Shown here piece by piece: positions 60,918 to 64,000 of a DNA stretch of 64,000 nucleotides (positions are counted from its first letter, which is position 1; the number at the start of each line of letters is the position of its first letter). The notes beneath the pieces are model-generated. The model saw only the letters and a program-made list of their open reading frames with translations, did no database searches and was not told where the DNA came from. Source of the DNA: an uncultured Tissierellia bacterium (GTDB lineage: Bacteria > Bacillota > Clostridia > Tissierellales > Peptoniphilaceae); NCBI GenBank assembly GCA_937923265.1, contig CALAJY010000010.1:45594-109593 (forward strand), given 5' to 3'. The translations under genes were made by a program, and so were the position numbers.

Positions 60918-62024
60918 CTACTTTACGTTCTTTGCCGCTTTGGCCACGGCATCCACATAGCCGATGGAATCCACCATGGTGGATTCCGAAATGGCATCCA
61001 CGGGTTTGCCCTTCTTGTTTTCGCCCACGAGTTTCTCCAACTCAGAAGCGGTTTTCCCAACGGTGTATCCTTCGATTCCCCGGATATCCTCCGCATAGGT
61101 TTTCGTGGCTTTCGCATGTTCTTTCATCAGGCCGCTGTAATACTCATTGTTGACCTTCTTGGAGCCTAAGACCTGGTCCTTGGGATAGCCTGCGGCAAAT
61201 TCCTTGTCGGAGTTGGGAACTCCCTTGGCATCCGCTTTGGGCAGGTACTGGAATTCATCCAGGTTGGCAGCGACAATTTTATCCCCTTCCATGACAACCA
61301 CGGCATCTGCAAAAGAGTCTTCTCCATGGGCGGCTGCGAGGGCGGAACCGATCTTGAGGTCGGATCCATCGCCGGCAAGCTTCCCGGTGGCTACCAGTTC
61401 TCCGCTCTTTGCCGTTTCCACAATCAACTTCACATAGCCCACGGTGTCTACCAGGGTCGATTCCGAAATCGCATCAACGGGCTTTCCCGTCTTCGCATCC
61501 CCAATCGCCTTTTCAATTTCCGCAGCGGTCTTGCCTTCGACAAACTTCTCAATGGCCTGATAGCTGGCATCCAGGCTTTTCGTCGCCTTCGCATGCTCTT
61601 TCATCAGCTGAGAGTATTTCTCTTTGTTTGCCAGTTTGGAGATGAGAACGCTCTCCCCGTCCTTATTCATTTTCTCGCCGTTCGGAACCGCTTCGAAACC
61701 GGAATCCTTCTTGCTGTATTGGAATTCCTCAATCTGGGCCTTCAGAATCTTATCTCCATCCATGAGCAGAGCGACGCGGCCAAAGGCCTTGGTGCCGTGA
61801 GGCACTCCGTAGCCACGAACCAGCTTCACCTCTTTGCCGGCGCCGGCTTGTTCCGTGCTTTCCTTCCCACTTTCCTTCTCGATGGAACTCGTGGAAGCAA
61901 CCTCCGAGGTCTTGCTCTCTCCGCTGGTCGCAGAAGAAGCCTTCTTATCTCCTCCCTCACTGCCACAGGCGGTTAACACCAGGGCACAGGCGAGAAATAC
62001 GCCGATGATCTTTTTGTTTTTCAT
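60918..62024 (-). CDS. Tandem-repeat lipoprotein, FMN-binding-like domains
   Basis: This 368-residue lipoprotein has lipobox LTACGS (Cys 20) and a Ser/Glu/Lys-rich linker to about residue 65. Two homologous domains follow, about 67-206 and 225-366. Each has GDKI, an EEFQY- or DEFQY-type strand, KEHAKATK, EGKTAAEIEK-like or VGKTASELEK, and ends in KPVDAISEST. The layout resembles FMN-binding (PF04205-type) domains of extracellular electron-transfer lipoproteins. The covalent flavinylation motif D-x-x-S/T-G-A-S/T-x-T is changed to DAISESTxV in both copies, so covalent FMN attachment is doubtful. No ApbE-like gene is visible. Confidence 0.72.
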   Translation of the reverse strand: MKNKKIIGVFLACALVLTACGSEGGDKKASSATSGESKTSEVASTSSIEKESGKESTEQAGAGKEVKLVRGYGVPHGTKAFGRVALLMDGDKILKAQIEEFQYSKKDSGFEAVPNGEKMNKDGESVLISKLANKEKYSQLMKEHAKATKSLDASYQAIEKFVEGKTAAEIEKAIGDAKTGKPVDAISESTLVDTVGYVKLIVETAKSGELVATGKLAGDGSDLKIGSALAAAHGEDSFADAVVVMEGDKIVAANLDEFQYLPKADAKGVPNSDKEFAAGYPKDQVLGSKKVNNEYYSGLMKEHAKATKTYAEDIRGIEGYTVGKTASELEKLVGENKKGKPVDAISESTMVDSIGYVDAVAKAAKNVK

Positions 62025-62118
62025 ATACTCCTCCTTATTTTATGAGTAAAGATTCACTCCTTAAAACACCTTGTTTATTTATTATCTTATTATAGAAAAC
62101 TATAAAGGCGAGGTCCTG

Positions 62119-63000
62119 TCAACGGTCTTCCACCTTTCTCAGCATCGTCGTCAAATACTTCCGAAAGCGGGCTTCCAGTTTCGGATCCCGGAGGGCGTAT
62201 TCCACGGTTGCCTCCAAAAAACCCTCTTTGTCCCCGATATCATAGCGCCGTCCCTCGAAATCAAGGCCGAGAATCTCTCGGTCTTGGGCCATGGCCATCA
62301 GGGCATCGGTCAACTGGATCTCCCCGCCATAGCCCGGCTCCGTTTTCTCCAGATAGTCAAAAATTTCCGGCTCCAACACATGACGACCCAAAATCGCCAC
62401 ATCGGAGGGCGCCTGGTCGATCGGCGGCTTCTCCACCATGGAATGTACCCGATACAACCGCTCTCCGATCTTTTCTCCATCGATGGAGCCATACTTGTTA
62501 ATCTGGTCATGGGGAACCGTTTGACAGCCGATCACAGAGACCTTCTTTTCCTCATAAACCCGCATCAGCTGGCCAATGGCCGGGTCCTCGGGCCGGTAGA
62601 CCAAATCGTCTCCAAGGAGGACGGCGAAGGGTTCCTTGCCGACGAAGTCTTTCGCACATAGGATGGCATGCCCCAGGCCCTTTGTTTCATTCTGCCGAAC
62701 ATAGAAGATCTCCGCGAGATTGTTGATCTCCTGTACTTGGCGAAGGGCTTCCTCTTTTCCCGAGGCCTTCAAAGCCGCCTCCAGTTCGATATTGTGGTCG
62801 AAGTGATTTTCAATGGCCGTCTTCCCTCGGTTGGTGATGAAAAGAATGCTTTCAATCCCTGCTTGGGAAGCTTCTTCTACGATGTACTGCAGGGCAGGAC
62901 GGTCGACGATGGCTAACATTTCTTTGGGGGATGCTTTCGTCGCCGGCAAAAACCGGGTTCCCAGACCTGCTACCGGAATCACTGCTTTACGTACTCTCAA
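62119..63000 (-). CDS. galU: UTP-glucose-1-phosphate uridylyltransferase
   Basis: This 293-residue enzyme makes UDP-glucose from UTP and glucose-1-phosphate for glycan synthesis. It has the nucleotide loop VIPVAGLGTRFLPATKASPKEML, ETKGLGHAILCA, LLGDDLVY, MVEKPP and GGEIQLTDA. Length is normal. The start is a TTG at 63000 that overlaps the upstream stop as TTGA, with an AAGGAGAGG ribosome site. The UDP-glucose product would feed the surface polysaccharide and glycosyltransferase genes in the window. Confidence 0.95.
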   Translation of the reverse strand: MRVRKAVIPVAGLGTRFLPATKASPKEMLAIVDRPALQYIVEEASQAGIESILFITNRGKTAIENHFDHNIELEAALKASGKEEALRQVQEINNLAEIFYVRQNETKGLGHAILCAKDFVGKEPFAVLLGDDLVYRPEDPAIGQLMRVYEEKKVSVIGCQTVPHDQINKYGSIDGEKIGERLYRVHSMVEKPPIDQAPSDVAILGRHVLEPEIFDYLEKTEPGYGGEIQLTDALMAMAQDREILGLDFEGRRYDIGDKEGFLEATVEYALRDPKLEARFRKYLTTMLRKVEDR

Positions 63001-63638
63001 TTTTCCTCTCCTTGACGATATTTGTCTGCAAGTTTTGCCACCGATAGCACCATGCGGTCCATACCGGCCGACGTGCTGGCGAGTTTGTCCTCCGAATTGG
63101 CATGGAGAAGGGATAACCCCATCCTCCGCCGCAACTTGCGCAAGTCCTCTGCCATCCTCACCAGTTCTCGAACCTGGTTTTTCATGGCTAATTTCGTACG
63201 AATTCTGGAAAAACGATCTTCGGGGTCCACCGCTTCCGGTTCGGCAAGAGGGGGAATCTCCGTGATTTGCTCGCGAAAGTCCCGATGCCGATGCACTTCA
63301 TTCAGAAAATTCTCCACCGAGTGCTCGGCCTTGGTCTGGCGAAATTGATTCCGCCGTGCCCTTCCCGCATCGGTCAGCCGACCCAGGCGACCGGGTCGTA
63401 AATTGCGACGTTGCCCCTGGTCTGCGCTCAGATTCACATCATCCGCTAATTGGTCCAAGAGTCGAATGAGAAGGCTCGCTTCTGCCATCCGATCCCGAAT
63501 CCACTGTCTTTCCGCTTCCTCCGAGACAAATTGAATGCTGTCCTGTTGCTGTGCTAAGGGATTCGTGCTGCTGCTCATAAAGCGATTGAGCTTCTCCCCC
63601 GGCCGAAGGAGTCGACCGTCCTTTCGTCTTTTAAACAT
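62997..63638 (-). CDS. Hypothetical charged protein upstream of galU
   Basis: I do not recognise a family. This 213-residue protein is highly charged and mostly helical, with no signal peptide or membrane span. The N-terminus is MFKRRKDGRLLRPGEKLNRFM. Arg-rich segments at about 75-110 (RRNLRPGRLGRLTDAGRARR) and 160-185 (LRKLRRRMG) suggest nucleic acid, ribosome or membrane-surface binding. ATG at 63638 has a GTGAGGAAT site and was preferred over an upstream GTG. It overlaps galU by four bases, so both are translated together. Confidence 0.7.
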   Translation of the reverse strand: MFKRRKDGRLLRPGEKLNRFMSSSTNPLAQQQDSIQFVSEEAERQWIRDRMAEASLLIRLLDQLADDVNLSADQGQRRNLRPGRLGRLTDAGRARRNQFRQTKAEHSVENFLNEVHRHRDFREQITEIPPLAEPEAVDPEDRFSRIRTKLAMKNQVRELVRMAEDLRKLRRRMGLSLLHANSEDKLASTSAGMDRMVLSVAKLADKYRQGEEN

Positions 63639-63809
63639 TTTATTCCTCACTTCCTCTTCCACCTGCCGGTGAAGTGAAACCTACGTTTATTATCCTTGGA
63701 TACCCATTTTTTCATATTTTTGTCGGAAAGCAAAATTCTTCCCACTTTGTTGTATCATAAGAATGTTGAAAGAAGGAGTTCGCGTCCGAACAGAGAGAAG
63801 GAGAAGACG

Positions 63810-64000
63810 TTGAAAAATTATGATGTGATCATCGTTGGCTCCGGGGCGGCCGGGGTTTTTGCCGCCTATGAGCTTACGCACTTGAATAGTTCCAAAAAGG
63901 TATTGATTATTGATAAGGGGCGACCCATTCAGCAGCGCCTCTGCCCCATCACACAGGGTAAGGTCGACCATTGCATCGGCTGTAAGCCCTGCAACATCAT
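63810..64000 (+). CDS. FAD-dependent oxidoreductase, N-terminal part (runs off the window)
   Basis: The frame starts at TTG 63810 (AGAAGGAGAAG ribosome site) and reaches the right edge. The N-terminus KNYDVIIVGSGAAGVFAAYEL is a Rossmann dinucleotide-binding motif (GxGxxG), followed by VLIIDKG. The cysteine-rich CPITQGKVDHCIGCKPCNI resembles the conserved part of COG2509-type uncharacterised FAD-dependent dehydrogenases. The remainder is outside the window, so the family is tentative. It is transcribed divergently from the hypothetical-galU pair. Confidence 0.7.
   Translation, partial: MKNYDVIIVGSGAAGVFAAYELTHLNSSKKVLIIDKGRPIQQRLCPITQGKVDHCIGCKPCNI

Noticed and set aside
62089..62122. Promoter for the tandem-repeat lipoprotein (TTGACA with TATAAT)
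   Set aside because: The two elements are 22 bases apart, too far for a normal sigma-A promoter. TATAAT may still be used with another -35.
1..64000. tRNA, rRNA, riboswitch, insertion sequence or prophage genes
   Set aside because: I looked on both strands in the intergenic regions and saw no matching structure, transposase or integrase. Without a covariance-model search small RNAs could be missed.

Overview
The window looks like chromosomal DNA from an anaerobic Gram-positive bacterium of the class Clostridia (Firmicutes). The evidence is strong AGGAGG-type ribosome binding sites, single-membrane surface proteins and lipoproteins, a SufCBDSU cluster in Firmicute order, long-form Hpf, a flavodiiron protein, a butyryl-CoA:acetate-type CoA-transferase and a very large 2-hydroxyacyl-CoA dehydratase activase-like protein. 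Base composition looks to be near half GC. A Lachnospiraceae- or Peptoniphilaceae-like butyrate-forming anaerobe fits, but I cannot name the genus. About 41 of 48 genes lie on the minus strand, which suggests replication runs right to left. I saw no rRNA, tRNA, CRISPR array, prophage or insertion sequence.

Layout. 1-6.3 kb: part of a surface-polysaccharide locus (three glycosyltransferases, an asparagine-synthase-like enzyme, an O-antigen-ligase-like membrane protein). 6.3-11.9 kb: three cell-wall enzymes (GH25 muramidase, YkuD L,D-transpeptidase, M23 endopeptidase). The first two carry many copies, and the third diverged copies, of an unusual wall-binding-like repeat. 11.9-15.3 kb: CoA-transferase, hotdog thioesterase, isochorismatase-like hydrolase and purine nucleoside phosphorylase. 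15.3-23.8 kb: an oligopeptide ABC transporter (oppA, then oppBCDF plus a small membrane protein). 24-28.7 kb: hpf-secA-prfB, the last with the classical programmed frameshift. 28.9-29.0 kb: an intergenic cluster of DnaA-box-like sites. 29.2-43.7 kb: a long minus-strand run, activase - LCP - fni - mrp - tkt - sufCBDSU. 43.9-46.8 kb: flavodiiron protein and phosphoglycerate mutase on the plus strand. 46.9-55.1 kb: a two-gene ABC exporter, a fused permease-ATPase, a prepilin-peptidase-like protein, RNase Z and a HerA-like ATPase. 55.2-63.6 kb: a C39-like membrane protein, CapA-like lipoprotein, MATE exporter, acetyltransferase, polysaccharide deacetylase, a tandem-repeat lipoprotein, GalU and a hypothetical protein. 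The window ends in the start of a FAD-dependent oxidoreductase.

The most unusual system is the oligopeptide transporter. OppC carries an RCC1-type beta-propeller of about 270 residues in its first extracytoplasmic loop. OppF has a charged, probably coiled-coil insertion of about 180 residues between Walker A and the Q-loop. OppA has a lysine/glutamate-rich insertion of about 130 residues. OppB and OppD are of normal size. This suggests a transporter remodelled on both faces of the membrane. Other notable items are the 65-residue wall-binding-like repeat, the DnaA-box cluster away from dnaA, the one-polypeptide permease-ATPase, the HerA-like and C39-like proteins, and a tandem FMN-binding-like lipoprotein with a degenerate flavinylation motif.
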